A DNA stretch of 64,000 bases, taken from positions 29,169 through 93,168 of the forward strand of contig JABCZF010000020.1 of the NCBI GenBank assembly GCA_013289825.1, read 5' to 3'. The notes below the pieces were generated by a model. The model ran no database searches. It was not told where the DNA came from and saw nothing but the letters and a program-made list of their open reading frames with translations. Below are positions 45,069 through 54,274 of this stretch, one piece after another. The position numbers were made by a program, and so were the translations under genes. Position 1 is the first letter of the stretch. Every line of letters starts with the position of its first letter. This DNA comes from Acidobacteriota bacterium. Lineage in GTDB: Bacteria > Acidobacteriota > Terriglobia > Acidiferrales > UBA7541.

Positions 45069-45599
45069 ATGAAGACATCGCCGTCTGACCAAGCTGTGAA
45101 CAATCCAACGCAGTTTAATATCGCCGCCATCGCCAAGCTGGAAGAGGAGGCCCTGGATCGCAGGACTGGTACCGAACGCCAAAGCGATGCCATCGTAAGA
45201 TTCATCGGCAGCCCCAGGTTCCTGCTGTTGCACTTAATTCTGGTGGGCACCTGGATGGCCGCAAATCTCAACCTGATTCCCGGCGTGCATGCTTTCGATC
45301 CTTTCCCGTTTGGTATTCTGGCGCTTTTTGTTTCCTCGGAGAGTGTTTTCCTTACCATCTTCGTGCTCATCAGTCAGAATCGCATGGCTCGCCAGGCGGA
45401 AAGGCGCTCGCATCTCGATCTTCAGGTAGGCATGCTGGCCGAGCAGGAACTAACCATGCTGCTGCAGATGCTACAAAAGCTTTGCCAACACTCCGGCATA
45501 GATATGAAATCAACAACCCGGCAAGTGCAGGGCTTCAGCGAGACCACCGACGTTCAAAAGCTGGCCAGCGAACTCGAGGAAAAGCTCCCGGACCAGTAG
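45069..45599 (+). CDS. DUF1003 membrane protein
   Basis: This 176-residue protein has two transmembrane helices (FLLLHLILVGTWMAANLNLI and FGILALFVSSESVFLTIFVL) separated by an acidic/proline loop, followed by a charged helix with RMARQAERRSHLDLQVGMLA, the typical DUF1003 pattern. The function of the family is not established. The ATG at 45069 follows GGAG; a GTG at 45060 would add three residues. It follows the second Mla operon by 71 bases on the same strand and may belong to it. Confidence 0.85.
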   Translation: MKTSPSDQAVNNPTQFNIAAIAKLEEEALDRRTGTERQSDAIVRFIGSPRFLLLHLILVGTWMAANLNLIPGVHAFDPFPFGILALFVSSESVFLTIFVLISQNRMARQAERRSHLDLQVGMLAEQELTMLLQMLQKLCQHSGIDMKSTTRQVQGFSETTDVQKLASELEEKLPDQ

Positions 45600-45623
45600 C
45601 CAGCGTGGCTCGCTGTCTGTCCG

Positions 45624-46679
45624 TCACTGGCCGTAAACCAGCACGTGAAACGTGCCTTGAATCGGCGCGCGGTTGGGGTGCGGCCGGTCTGCGGTGGGCG
45701 CAGGCGCCGGAGCAAAGTCCGCCGTGTCCAGGAACAAATTATGCGTCTTGGTATCGAGGCCCATGGTCTTGGCACCGTATTCCGTCTTGATCGTTTGCGC
45801 TTCGCTGAACTTGTCCGGCGAATCTTCGTGGAATACATGCACCATTCCATCGCGCGTGGAAACAAATACCATCCCGGTTTCCGGATCGTACGCAGCTGCA
45901 TCCACTCCTGCAGTAATCGGAAATGACTGAATCACTTTCCCGCTCTCGGAGTCCAGCACAACCATCATCTGCGGATTCCGTCCCGCGCTGAACAATCGGT
46001 GATGCCGAACGTCCATGGCCAGCGCGGTAGGCGCACCCGCGGGAGCCAGCGGCCACCTTGATTTGATCTTCAGCGTTGCGCTATCAACGGCCACAAGCTC
46101 GCTCTTATCCTCCAAATTGATGTACACCGTCCCCTTACCATCGGCCACGGCAAACTCCGGCCCGCCTCCAAGGTCAATGGTCCCCACCACAGTGCCGCTC
46201 TGGGCATCAATCACCGTCGAACTGTGCGGATCGCCGTTCATCACGAAGACGTGCTTCGAAGCAGGATCATAAATCACGCAATCGGCGTCATTATCAGCCT
46301 TGGCTTCCCCGGTAACCTTGAGGGTCTTCAAATCAAAAATGATCACTTTACCTTGAGCGCCATCGCTAATGAATCCACGCCCAAACTCGCTGGCCACGGC
46401 AACACCGTGGTCCTGCTTTAAACCGGTGATGTTTGCGAGAAGCGCACCGCTGTCGGCGTCGATCACCTTGATTTCCGTGCCGTGTGAAAGATAGACGCGC
46501 CGCGCGGCTGAATCCACGGTGACGTAGTCGAAGTACTCACGAGTGCTCCCCTCGGCCGCACCAAAGCTGTATTTCTTCAACAGGTGATAGCCGTTCGTCG
46601 CGGCCATCACCACCGAGGCCGCACCCAGCACAATCAGTAGGCCGCCACTTGCAAAACGCCCGAATCCCTTACCGTTCAT
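45624..46679 (-). CDS. Exported YVTN-type beta-propeller protein
   Basis: This 351-residue protein begins with a membrane/signal segment (GFGRFASGGLLIVLGAASVV), then propeller blades of the YVTN/YncE type: RVYLSHGTEIKVIDADSGAL, GRGFISDGAQGKVIIFDLKT, HVFVMNGDPHSSTVIDAQSG, TVYINLEDKSELVAVDSATL, RLFSAGRNPQMMVVLDSESG and MVFVSTRDGMVHVFHEDS. Seven blades can be counted. Function unknown; such proteins are often surface or periplasmic scaffolds. The ATG at 46679 follows GGAGG; another ATG at 46685 is too close to the site. Convergent with the DUF1003 gene. Confidence 0.83.
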   Translation of the reverse strand: MNGKGFGRFASGGLLIVLGAASVVMAATNGYHLLKKYSFGAAEGSTREYFDYVTVDSAARRVYLSHGTEIKVIDADSGALLANITGLKQDHGVAVASEFGRGFISDGAQGKVIIFDLKTLKVTGEAKADNDADCVIYDPASKHVFVMNGDPHSSTVIDAQSGTVVGTIDLGGGPEFAVADGKGTVYINLEDKSELVAVDSATLKIKSRWPLAPAGAPTALAMDVRHHRLFSAGRNPQMMVVLDSESGKVIQSFPITAGVDAAAYDPETGMVFVSTRDGMVHVFHEDSPDKFSEAQTIKTEYGAKTMGLDTKTHNLFLDTADFAPAPAPTADRPHPNRAPIQGTFHVLVYGQ

Positions 46680-46839
46680 GAGCATCCTCCGTCCGAGATA
46701 AATCGCTTCCCTAACGCTCGATGGTTCGAGTCCCGCTTCCCGCAGAAAAATGGGCTTACCGCGTCAGAAACAAACTAGCGCGTCGCGTCTAAACAGAAGA
46801 TAAATCGTGGCGGCCTAGGTATGCGTTCCTTCCTTCTCT

Positions 46840-48525
46840 CTAAGGCACTGCGCCATCAATCCGGAATGCGTAAGCGCATTTGCCCGGAGCCTCGACCGGA
46901 AGTTCGATCCGCAATCCATCGGCTTGTTGCTTGAAGGCAACCTTGGCTTCTGGTCCAAGCAAAGTAACCGATCGAATGGTTTGTCCATTCATCGCGCTGC
47001 TCCCAAGCGAACGTATAACCGCCTGGCCTCCGGAAGGCCAACCTAGCTCAATCGCGTACAGCGTCTTCCCTTTGACAGTGAATCGAAAATCCTCTGCGGT
47101 GTAGCCCGTTGTGTCGGTATCGTGAAACGATCCCGCCTGAACTTTCGTCGGCCCTTCCCCGAACGTCTTCCATGGGCGCGTCCCGTAAATCGCTTCTCCG
47201 TTGGCTTTCAGCCACGAACCCACATCCCGCAGCACCCCCTGCACTTCCTCCGGTATTGTGCCGTCAGACCGCGGCCCAATATTCAAAAGCAAATTCCCAT
47301 TTTTACTCACGATATCGATCAACTGCTCGATCACGAACTCCGCCGTCTTGAAGGTATCATCCTGGATGTATCCCCACGACTTGTTGCTCACCGAAGTGTC
47401 CGTCTGCCAGTACAGCGGACGTATCTCTGCCAACTGTCCGCGCTCCAAATCGAGCACCGCGCTGTGTTCCTCGATCGCGTAATCCTTGTAGTTGATCACT
47501 CCGACATGGTCGCCGTAGCCCAGCGAGGTGTTGTAGTAAAATGCCGCGAACCGCGTCAAATCCGCCCGCACCCGAGGCTGCCCTATCCACCAGTCAAAAT
47601 ACATGATGTCCGGATGATATTTCTCGACGATCTCCGATGAGCGCGCCAGCCAATCCCGAGTCCAAGCCGCCGATACAAACGTGAAGTCATTCGACAGTGG
47701 CGTCCCCGGTTTGGCTTCCATCCAGGTATGCGCCGGCCCGTAAAATGCGGCGTACTTAGGATCATTGATGTCAGACGCAATCTGCCGGCCAACGCCCAGA
47801 AAGAAATTATGTTCCACGCGATGTGACGACGCACCAAAATGAAGCCCCTCCGTCCTCACCGCCTTGGCCAGTTCCCCAATTACATCACGGTGCGGTCCCA
47901 TCTTCGCCGCCGTCCAGTCACTCAAACCGCTGTCATACATCGCAAACCCGTCATGATGTTCCGCCACCGGCACTACATATTTGGCTCCCGCCTCCTTAAA
48001 GAGCCAGGCCCACGCCGCCGGGTCAAACCGTTCCGCCCTGAACATCGGAACAAAATCCTTGTACCCAAACTTATCCACCGCCCCATACGTGGCGATGTGG
48101 TGCTTGTACTCGTCCGATTCCTCTCGATACATATTTCGCGGATACCACTCATTTCCAAAGGCGGGAACCGAATACACTCCCCAATGTATGAAGATTCCAA
48201 ACTTCGCGTCCTTATACCACCCCGGCACTTCGTACCTCTCGAGCGATTCCCAATCCGGGCGGAACGGCCCCTCCCGGCCCTTGCGGTCCACTTCTTCAAG
48301 GATGGCCGCTCGTGCCTCATCATATTTTGCGCTGGCCCGCTGCCAAGCTTGATCGATAACCTTTGGTTCTAGAGAGGCCGTCGCAGCGCTCGCACCCGAA
48401 GAACCCCGGGCCTGCGCATCCATGGCCCTAGGAACAACCGCCAGAATTCCCGAGATCAACGTCACGACGGCAACCCAACGACCGAAGCATGCCGCCTTCA
48501 CCGGAAACCTGAGTCTCCTGTCCAT
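46840..48525 (-). CDS. Exported alpha-L-fucosidase (GH29)
   Basis: This 561-residue secreted enzyme has a signal peptide (hydrophobic residues about 17-33) and a GH29 barrel: KFGIFIHWGVYSVPAFGNEW, then YVVPVAEHHDGFAMYDSGLS with the HHDGF motif, and DIMYFDWWIG with the nucleophile aspartate. A C-terminal beta domain (about 470-561) has TLYAIELGWPSGG. It removes fucose from oligosaccharides or glycoproteins outside the inner membrane. GGAG lies before the ATG at 48525. It lies in the same direction as the YVTN gene downstream. Confidence 0.93.
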   Translation of the reverse strand: MDRRLRFPVKAACFGRWVAVVTLISGILAVVPRAMDAQARGSSGASAATASLEPKVIDQAWQRASAKYDEARAAILEEVDRKGREGPFRPDWESLERYEVPGWYKDAKFGIFIHWGVYSVPAFGNEWYPRNMYREESDEYKHHIATYGAVDKFGYKDFVPMFRAERFDPAAWAWLFKEAGAKYVVPVAEHHDGFAMYDSGLSDWTAAKMGPHRDVIGELAKAVRTEGLHFGASSHRVEHNFFLGVGRQIASDINDPKYAAFYGPAHTWMEAKPGTPLSNDFTFVSAAWTRDWLARSSEIVEKYHPDIMYFDWWIGQPRVRADLTRFAAFYYNTSLGYGDHVGVINYKDYAIEEHSAVLDLERGQLAEIRPLYWQTDTSVSNKSWGYIQDDTFKTAEFVIEQLIDIVSKNGNLLLNIGPRSDGTIPEEVQGVLRDVGSWLKANGEAIYGTRPWKTFGEGPTKVQAGSFHDTDTTGYTAEDFRFTVKGKTLYAIELGWPSGGQAVIRSLGSSAMNGQTIRSVTLLGPEAKVAFKQQADGLRIELPVEAPGKCAYAFRIDGAVP

Positions 48526-48582
48526 TCACGACAGCTCCATCCTGTCTGCCAACTCACCAAGACCGCTGAACGCAATCGTGAA

Positions 48583-49857
48583 CTACATACCCAGAATCTC
48601 GCCGGCCGTCAACGCATAAATCGCACCGCATTCCGCCACTCGTCGCATATCCACATATTCCTTCGGCCCGTGCGCGACCGAAAGCAACCCCGGCCCATAG
48701 GCATACGCCGGCATCCCCCGCGCCGCATAAAATCGCGTCTCCAAAAGTCCCGGGCACATCTCAAACCGCGGCGCCTCACCGGTGACCGCTACAACGTTTC
48801 TAGCGAGCGCCTGCCCCAACTCCCGATCGCCCGAACAAGCCCCCGACCGCCCCTCCTGAAATATCTCCCACCCCAAGGGAATGCCATCGCGTTGACATTC
48901 TTCGAAGACCCCTATCAGCCGGGCCTTCTCCAGTTCCAGGTCTTCCTCAGGATTAATCCGCCGGTCCACGGTGAACCAGCACTTCTCGGGCACCACGTTG
49001 AAGTTCGCCCCGCCTCCGCTTTGCCCACCCACCAGCAAAATCGAATGGCGCGCCCGCGAAGCTAGACCCTCGCTCCCTTCCTTCAAATCAGGTTCCGCCC
49101 CAATGTTATGTTCCGTCGACCGCGACTCAACTTCCCGCTTGAGCACCAGCAGTCGTTCCACCACGCGATGCATCCGTTCAAATGCGTTTTCTCCCCGGTG
49201 CTGCAAACCCACGTGTGCCGCCTTGCCCCGTACCTCCACCCGCAGCGAAATCGCTCCACGATTGGCGTTCCAAACCACCCCGCTGGTCGGCTCCGCGGTC
49301 AGCATCCCGATTCCCCCGCGCCCCAACAATCCTTCGCTCGCCAACCACGCCGATCCGCGCGCTCCTCCCGTTTCCTCATCCGGAACCAGCAGCAACGCGA
49401 TTTTCCCACAGAGCCCCGCGCCACATTCCTTGAGGGCCCGCATGCCATACAACATCGCCACAATCCCGCCCTTCATGTCACAAGCCCCGCGCCCAAACAA
49501 AAAATGCTTGTTCCGCATTGGCTTGAACTGCTCCACGGACTGCGCGGGCACCACATCGTAGTGCCCATGAAAATAGAGCGTCCGCTCTCCCCGGCCATAC
49601 TCCCCAAGCAGACAAGCCGGACTCTCCTTCAAATTTCTTGCCTTGGTTTTAGGTTGTAACCGCTTGAAAGCAAAGCCAAACCGGCGGATGTAGTTCTCAA
49701 GGATGGTGGCCACCAGCCGATAATTTTCGCCCGGCGGATTTTCCGAGGGGATCGCCACCAGCTCCGCGACGGCCCGGGCCATCTCCTCCTCATGCGCCCG
49801 CATCCACTTCAAAATCGCGGCGACCCGCCGCGCTTCTTCGCTTTTTCCAGCGCTCAT
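48583..49857 (-). CDS. M20-family metallopeptidase/deacylase (ArgE/DapE-like)
   Basis: This 424-residue enzyme has the M20 zinc motifs: YFHGHYDVVPA, GRGACDMKGG with the shared metal aspartate, VPDEETGG with general-base glutamate and zinc ligand, and AEPTSG further on. A dimerisation domain lies between about residues 200 and 310. Members hydrolyse N-acyl amino acids or dipeptides; the size fits acetylornithine deacetylase/succinyl-diaminopimelate desuccinylase-like proteins, but the substrate is open. No signal peptide, so cytoplasmic. ATG at 49857; GTG at 49863 is possible. Confidence 0.87.
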   Translation of the reverse strand: MSAGKSEEARRVAAILKWMRAHEEEMARAVAELVAIPSENPPGENYRLVATILENYIRRFGFAFKRLQPKTKARNLKESPACLLGEYGRGERTLYFHGHYDVVPAQSVEQFKPMRNKHFLFGRGACDMKGGIVAMLYGMRALKECGAGLCGKIALLLVPDEETGGARGSAWLASEGLLGRGGIGMLTAEPTSGVVWNANRGAISLRVEVRGKAAHVGLQHRGENAFERMHRVVERLLVLKREVESRSTEHNIGAEPDLKEGSEGLASRARHSILLVGGQSGGGANFNVVPEKCWFTVDRRINPEEDLELEKARLIGVFEECQRDGIPLGWEIFQEGRSGACSGDRELGQALARNVVAVTGEAPRFEMCPGLLETRFYAARGMPAYAYGPGLLSVAHGPKEYVDMRRVAECGAIYALTAGEILGM

Positions 49858-50089
49858 GAGCACTGAGGCTATAGCGCCGCCACTCCAACCGAGAGCTCCA
49901 TTTTGGTTTTAACGGGACTCGCGCCTATTCCGATGCCCTCTTCGACGCCCCCCCGTTGCGACCGATCCGCAGTTCACTCGGCCGGCAGAGTTGGCTGCCG
50001 ATGATGATGCAAAATTCTTTACGCTATCGGCGATACCGTGGTTCAATCGCAATGCCAGGCGCACCTGGCCACCTCTCGGGAGGACCAAG

Positions 50090-50584
50090 ATGGAGAGCAT
50101 CATCGCTAAACTATTGGACGATTTTGAACATGGCAGAACGACACGACGCCAGCTAATCAAGAGCATTGCTCTTGTCGCCACAGCCGCCGCCGTTCCGCGC
50201 CCCGCTTCGGCGGAAAACTCCAAGGGCTTCAAGGGCGTCGCGGTCAATCACATTTCCTACCAGGTCAACGACTACGCGAAGACCCGCGACTTCTACGCGG
50301 ATTTGCTGGGGATGAAGGTCGTCGCCGATACCGGCAAGCAGTGCAACCTGATCCTCGGCGACACCAATACTTTTGTGATTCCCCGCAACGCGCCGGAAGG
50401 CAGTGCACCGCCGCGTATCGATCATATCGCTTATACGATCGAGAATTGGGACAAGAATGCGGTAAAGGCGGAACTAGATCGTCGCGGCCTTAATCCCCAG
50501 CCCGACACCGACAACAGTTTTCACATTAAGGATCCGAACGGCTTCGATCTTCAGATCAGCGGCAAGGATATGAAGCCGGCCTAG
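50090..50584 (+). CDS. Tat-exported VOC (glyoxalase-like) protein
   Basis: This 164-residue protein has a twin-arginine signal (RTTRRQLIKSIALVATAAAV) before a single VOC domain from about residue 45: VNHISYQVNDYAKTRDFYAD, then RIDHIAYTIENWDKNA, and HIKDPNGFDLQISGK. The histidine of the first strand and a second histidine in HIKDP are present. Export of a VOC protein via Tat fits a folded, metal-containing enzyme. The substrate is unknown. The ATG at 50090 follows GGGAGG at good spacing. Confidence 0.85.
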   Translation: MESIIAKLLDDFEHGRTTRRQLIKSIALVATAAAVPRPASAENSKGFKGVAVNHISYQVNDYAKTRDFYADLLGMKVVADTGKQCNLILGDTNTFVIPRNAPEGSAPPRIDHIAYTIENWDKNAVKAELDRRGLNPQPDTDNSFHIKDPNGFDLQISGKDMKPA

Positions 50585-50772
50585 CTGGTGGTACTCGGCG
50601 CTCGCTGTTCGGTCCCGTTAGCTCCGTTCGCTGGAGGGGACCTGCCCAGACCCTCGCGGACGCCAGAGCGCGCGTGCGGGAAGTTCTGGTGAATTCTCCC
50701 GGCGAGTACGGGCTCTTGAACCAGACGACAGGAAACAAGCCCGATGATATCGGCAAGGCGGCAGCCCGATGA
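50530..50772 (+). pseudogene. Possible decayed gene remnant
   Basis: An open frame without a plausible start runs from after the stop at 50527 to a TGA at 50770. Its last part reads like real protein (ARARVREVLVNSPGEYGLL and NQTTGNKPDDIGKAAAR). It overlaps the end of the VOC gene out of frame. It may be the tail of a lost gene. I do not recognise the family, and it could also be chance. Confidence 0.25.
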
Positions 50773-51121
50773 TCAGATGCAAACGCCATTCAGAAGGGAC
50801 GCCATGACCGGCGCAGAATGGAGGTTCCCGGACTGGCAGCTACCGCTTGAGGAAGCAGGTCCGGAAATTGACCGTTATGTCGAGCGGAACGCGATAAATG
50901 CCCAGCTATCCCTTCAAACGCGATAGACCGAGTCTCGAGTCCTGATACGGAATACGAGCTTTAGGCATCCAAGGAACACACCCCTACCCTGGCGGACAGG
51001 CACCCCGAACCCTGCGCCACGTGCCCTCCTTTGCGTCTCAAGTTCAGTTCCCACCATAGATTCGAGTCCCTAGAGTGGAGCATCCACCAGCCCATGAAAA
51101 TCTCTATACCGGGGTGCATCC
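50773..51121. other. Region without a supported gene
   Basis: No convincing coding sequence is visible. A 60-codon frame (50744-50926) starting MISARRQPDDQM has no ribosome binding site and no recognisable content. The promoter of the next gene at 51122 should be here. The stretch lies close to a change in strand composition described in the findings. Confidence 0.4.
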
Positions 51122-51616
51122 GTGAAAAAGATGACGTCCGTTTTCTTTCTTGCACTTGTGTTTTTGAGTGTGGAACGGTCCCAAGCGAACGAAAAACGAG
51201 CAGCGGTGCCCGAGAAGGTAGTTTCCGCCAAGACCATCTATATCGATAACCAAACCACCGACGCCGAACTTCAACATCACGCCTACATGGGTCTAAACAA
51301 GTGGGGCCGGTATGAAATTGTGGACTCCAGCGAGAAAGCGGACATCGTGCTGCGTCTTTCCGGGAGCAGCATCGTGAAATTCGTCCCGGGCGGAGATCCT
51401 TCCACTACCCACAAGGCCAAGCCGGTCAGCGAAAAGTCCGCGGAAGCAGAAGAACTCGCCCCGCCAGGATGCACGCGGCTCACTCTGATCGAGCCGAGGA
51501 GCGGAACCACGTTGTGGTCAGACGTAAGAAAGACGTCCAACGCCCAGGAAAAGAGCAGGCTCCTCGACGGGCTGCACGAAACCGTCGATCAGCAAGAAAA
51601 GCGGCATAGCAAGTAG
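51122..51616 (+). CDS. Hypothetical exported protein
   Basis: This 164-residue protein starts MKKMTSVFFLALVFLSVERS, a signal peptide cleaved near SQANE. The mature part has a conserved-looking KTIYIDNQTTDAELQHHAYM and a strand segment RYEIVDSSEKADIVLRLSG, then TLIEPRSGTTLWSD. This beta-alpha arrangement resembles small acidobacterial exported proteins of unknown function. GTG start at 51122. I have no family name for it. Confidence 0.65.
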   Translation: MKKMTSVFFLALVFLSVERSQANEKRAAVPEKVVSAKTIYIDNQTTDAELQHHAYMGLNKWGRYEIVDSSEKADIVLRLSGSSIVKFVPGGDPSTTHKAKPVSEKSAEAEELAPPGCTRLTLIEPRSGTTLWSDVRKTSNAQEKSRLLDGLHETVDQQEKRHSK

Positions 51617-51677
51617 TTGGTGAAGTTAAATCGAGAGGCGTCTCGGCAGAAAGATGGACAGTGCGAGCGCAGCAAAA

Positions 51678-52040
51678 TCAACCGACGCGGTTTTGCGTCC
51701 CCTTGCCGACTTCATCGAGCCAGCGCTCTAAAACCGGCTGGAATTCCGGCTCCGTCTCCAGGAAAACCACGCCCGCGCCCATATTTGCCTGGGAATAGAC
51801 GATTTTTGATTTGGCCTCGAAGAAAGCGTCCCCAGCGGAAATCTTCACCAGCACGAAGGTCCCTACCGGGAACGGATTCATCATATCCAGATAGCAGCCG
51901 TGGAGGCTCAACTCGCTGACGCGTGTGGCAATGCGCACGTCCGAGGACTCCTCTATGAGCTCGGCACTGGCAATAAATGTAAATCTAGGGGTACGACGCC
52001 GTTCTGCTCCCAATGAGTAGCCTCCGAAAGGATGCCGCAC
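51678..52040 (-). CDS. PilZ-domain protein
   Basis: The C-terminal 100 residues form a PilZ domain: RRRTPRF (the RxxxR c-di-GMP arginines), then LSLHGCYLDMM in place of the DxSxxG loop, and VYSQANMGAGVVFL. PilZ domains bind cyclic di-GMP and regulate motility or exopolysaccharide. The second motif departs from the consensus (SLHGCYL), so binding may be altered. The frame is open to 52361, but the extra 107 residues look non-coding. I place the start at the GTG at 52040, with weak support. It is divergent from the MetX-like gene. Confidence 0.78.
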   Translation of the reverse strand: MRHPFGGYSLGAERRRTPRFTFIASAELIEESSDVRIATRVSELSLHGCYLDMMNPFPVGTFVLVKISAGDAFFEAKSKIVYSQANMGAGVVFLETEPEFQPVLERWLDEVGKGTQNRVG

Positions 52041-52411
52041 TACCTCTTGGTATGATGGTACGACGGATTGCGAGAATGTTGTTCGCCATTCGCCCAAATC
52101 ATAACTAGTGGAACCGCGATGACCTCGATTTTTGGGTCGCGCGTTCTTGCGAGCTTGGCCGCGAAAAACAGCTGGCCACGAATCAGAATTCGCGAACCAG
52201 TTGTAGGTCAAAAAAAAGAGGTCGCTGCGTCGGCGGCCGCTTTTTTTGGCGCGAGCCGTGCTTCGATGGAAGCGTGCAGGTTTCACTGAGAGTGATAGGA
52301 TACGGTCCTTCAGAAACGAGATGCGCGCAGCCCAGTCGAAGCTCGGCACGCGTTCCGGCACGGTCCGGCTGAAAACGACTGGGTCGCGGAGAAAATCGTA
52401 GAGGAAAGCGA

Positions 52412-53536
52412 GTGATACTCAAGATGAAAAAACTGATTTTGCTCCTCCTGATTTCATACCCGATGGTTGCCGAGCGAGTGTTTGCGCAAGAGGCCGGAGA
52501 GAACAAGGTTCAAACGGGGGAGCGCCATGAGTTTACGATTGCGAATTTCAAAACGGAGAGCGGCGTTGTTTTGCCGCAGGCGCGCGTGGTGTACGGGACG
52601 TATGGGAAGTTGAACGCGGCCAAGGACAACGCGGTTTTGCTGCCGTCGCACTACATGGCGAATTTCCACGGGTATGAGTGGCTGATCGGAGGGGACAAGG
52701 CGCTGGACCCCTCGAAGCTGTTTCTTGTGGCGACGGAATTGTTTGGGAACGGAGATTCTTCTTCGCCGAGTAACACGCCGGAACCGTTTCACGGGCCACG
52801 CTTTCCTGTGACGAGCATTCGCGACAACGTGGAGGCGGTGCACCGGCTGCTTACCGAGGAACTCAAAATCACGCATTTGCGCGCGATTGTCGGTTTTTCG
52901 ATGGGCGCGCAACAGGCGTTTCAGTGGGCCGTGAGCTATCCCACGATTGCGGACGGCATTGTCGCAACAGCGGGAACGGCGAAATGTTACCCGCACGGGA
53001 TCGTGCGGCTCGAAGGACAGATCGCGGCGCTCACGACCGATCCGGTGTTCGCGAATGGAGAGTACAAGGAGCAGCCCAAGAAGGGGCTCGAGGCGTTTGC
53101 GGTGGTCTGGACGGGGTGGCTGTTTTCGCAGGAATGGTGGCGGAAGGAGTTGTGGCGCGAGGGAGCGAAACCAGGGACAACGTTCCAGAGTTTCGTGAAT
53201 GATTTGCGCACGAATTTCATTCCGGGAGCGGATGCCAACAATCTCATTCTGCAGATGCGCACCTGGGAGGTTCACGACGTTGGGACCACGCCGGGATTTG
53301 GCGGAGACGTGGAGAAGGCGTTACGGTCGATCAAGGTTCCATTTTTGTACATGCCGTCGGAAACGGATTTGTATTTTCCGGTGGGGGATGCGAAGTATGA
53401 AGCGGGCTTTATGCCCACGGCGACGCTGAAGCCCATTCCATCGCTGTGGGGACACACGGCTGGCGCGGCGAGCAATCCCGCGGATGCCAAATTCTTGAAT
53501 GAGAACGTTGGGAGATTTCTGGCAGCTAGGAACTAA
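52412..53536 (+). CDS. Exported homoserine O-acetyltransferase-like alpha/beta hydrolase
   Basis: This 374-residue protein begins with a signal peptide (LILLLLISYPMVAERVFA) and then an alpha/beta hydrolase of the MetX fold. The nucleophile elbow is GFSMGAQQAFQW near residue 165, the aspartate lies in PSETDLYFP near 310, and the histidine in LWGHTAGA near 345. In MetX the enzyme acetylates homoserine in the cytoplasm; an exported form suggests a different acyl hydrolase or transferase. GTG at 52412 follows AGAGGA; an ATG at 52424 is possible. It is followed three bases later by a methyltransferase gene. Confidence 0.85.
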   Translation: MILKMKKLILLLLISYPMVAERVFAQEAGENKVQTGERHEFTIANFKTESGVVLPQARVVYGTYGKLNAAKDNAVLLPSHYMANFHGYEWLIGGDKALDPSKLFLVATELFGNGDSSSPSNTPEPFHGPRFPVTSIRDNVEAVHRLLTEELKITHLRAIVGFSMGAQQAFQWAVSYPTIADGIVATAGTAKCYPHGIVRLEGQIAALTTDPVFANGEYKEQPKKGLEAFAVVWTGWLFSQEWWRKELWREGAKPGTTFQSFVNDLRTNFIPGADANNLILQMRTWEVHDVGTTPGFGGDVEKALRSIKVPFLYMPSETDLYFPVGDAKYEAGFMPTATLKPIPSLWGHTAGAASNPADAKFLNENVGRFLAARN

Positions 53537-53539
53537 CTC

Positions 53540-54274
53540 ATGACCACCAACAGTGATCGCCGGAGAGCGCGGGAGTTGGCCGCGGAGTATGCGGGAAAGG
53601 GAGACCCGACGGGCTGGTTTGAGGTGCTTTATCAGGAGGCGGAAGCAGGGAAAAGCATTGTGCCGTGGGCCGATCGCGGAGCCAATTCCAGCCTCATCGA
53701 ATTTTGCCGCCTGAACCCGCAACCGTCGGACGGAAAGCGGGCGTTGGTGATTGCGTGCGGACTGGGGGATGACGCGGAGCAATTGGCGGCGTGGGGATTC
53801 GAAACGACCGCTTTTGATATTTCAGAGACCGCGATTCGAACCGCACGCAATCGATTTCCGAAGAGCCGTGTGAGGTATTGCGTCGCGGACTTGTTCGAGC
53901 CCCCGGCGGAATGGGCCGGGAAGTTTGATTTCGTTTTCGAGGCCAATACGGTGCAGGCGCTTCCTGCCAGCATTCGAGCAAAAGCGATCGAGAGAATCGC
54001 GGGGTTCGTGAAACCGGGCGGCAGGCTGTTGGCCATTGTCAGGGGACGTGAGGTGCACGAACCGGAGGGAGAATCACCGTGGCCGCTGACGCGCGCAGAA
54101 CTCCAGGACTTTGTGCGTGCCGGGCTTACCGAGGAAAGCTTCGAAGAGTATTTTGACACGGAAGAACCGCCGGCGCGGAGATATCGCGTTTTGTATGCGA
54201 GAAAGAAAGAAGGCGATGGGAAAGATGGGAGGGCAAAAGAGTATGGGCTTGCGGATGGCTTCAGGGCGAGTTAG
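53540..54274 (+). CDS. Class I SAM-dependent methyltransferase (thiopurine-methyltransferase-like)
   Basis: This 244-residue protein has motif I VIACGLGDDAEQLAAWGF, an acidic motif II FDISETAIRTARNRF, motif III RVRYCVADLFEP and motif IV FDFVFEANTVQALP. The overall pattern resembles the TPMT/TehB-like group that methylates small thiol, selenium or tellurium compounds. Substrate unknown. It starts three bases after the preceding gene and overlaps the next by about 30 bases, so the three are a single operon. Confidence 0.84.
   Translation: MTTNSDRRRARELAAEYAGKGDPTGWFEVLYQEAEAGKSIVPWADRGANSSLIEFCRLNPQPSDGKRALVIACGLGDDAEQLAAWGFETTAFDISETAIRTARNRFPKSRVRYCVADLFEPPAEWAGKFDFVFEANTVQALPASIRAKAIERIAGFVKPGGRLLAIVRGREVHEPEGESPWPLTRAELQDFVRAGLTEESFEEYFDTEEPPARRYRVLYARKKEGDGKDGRAKEYGLADGFRAS

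Noticed and set aside
50744..50926. 60-codon frame starting MISARRQ
   Set aside because: No ribosome binding site, no conserved pattern; treated as non-coding.
52041..52361. N-terminal extension of the PilZ protein
   Set aside because: The 107 added residues look like random translation and overlap the divergent promoter area.
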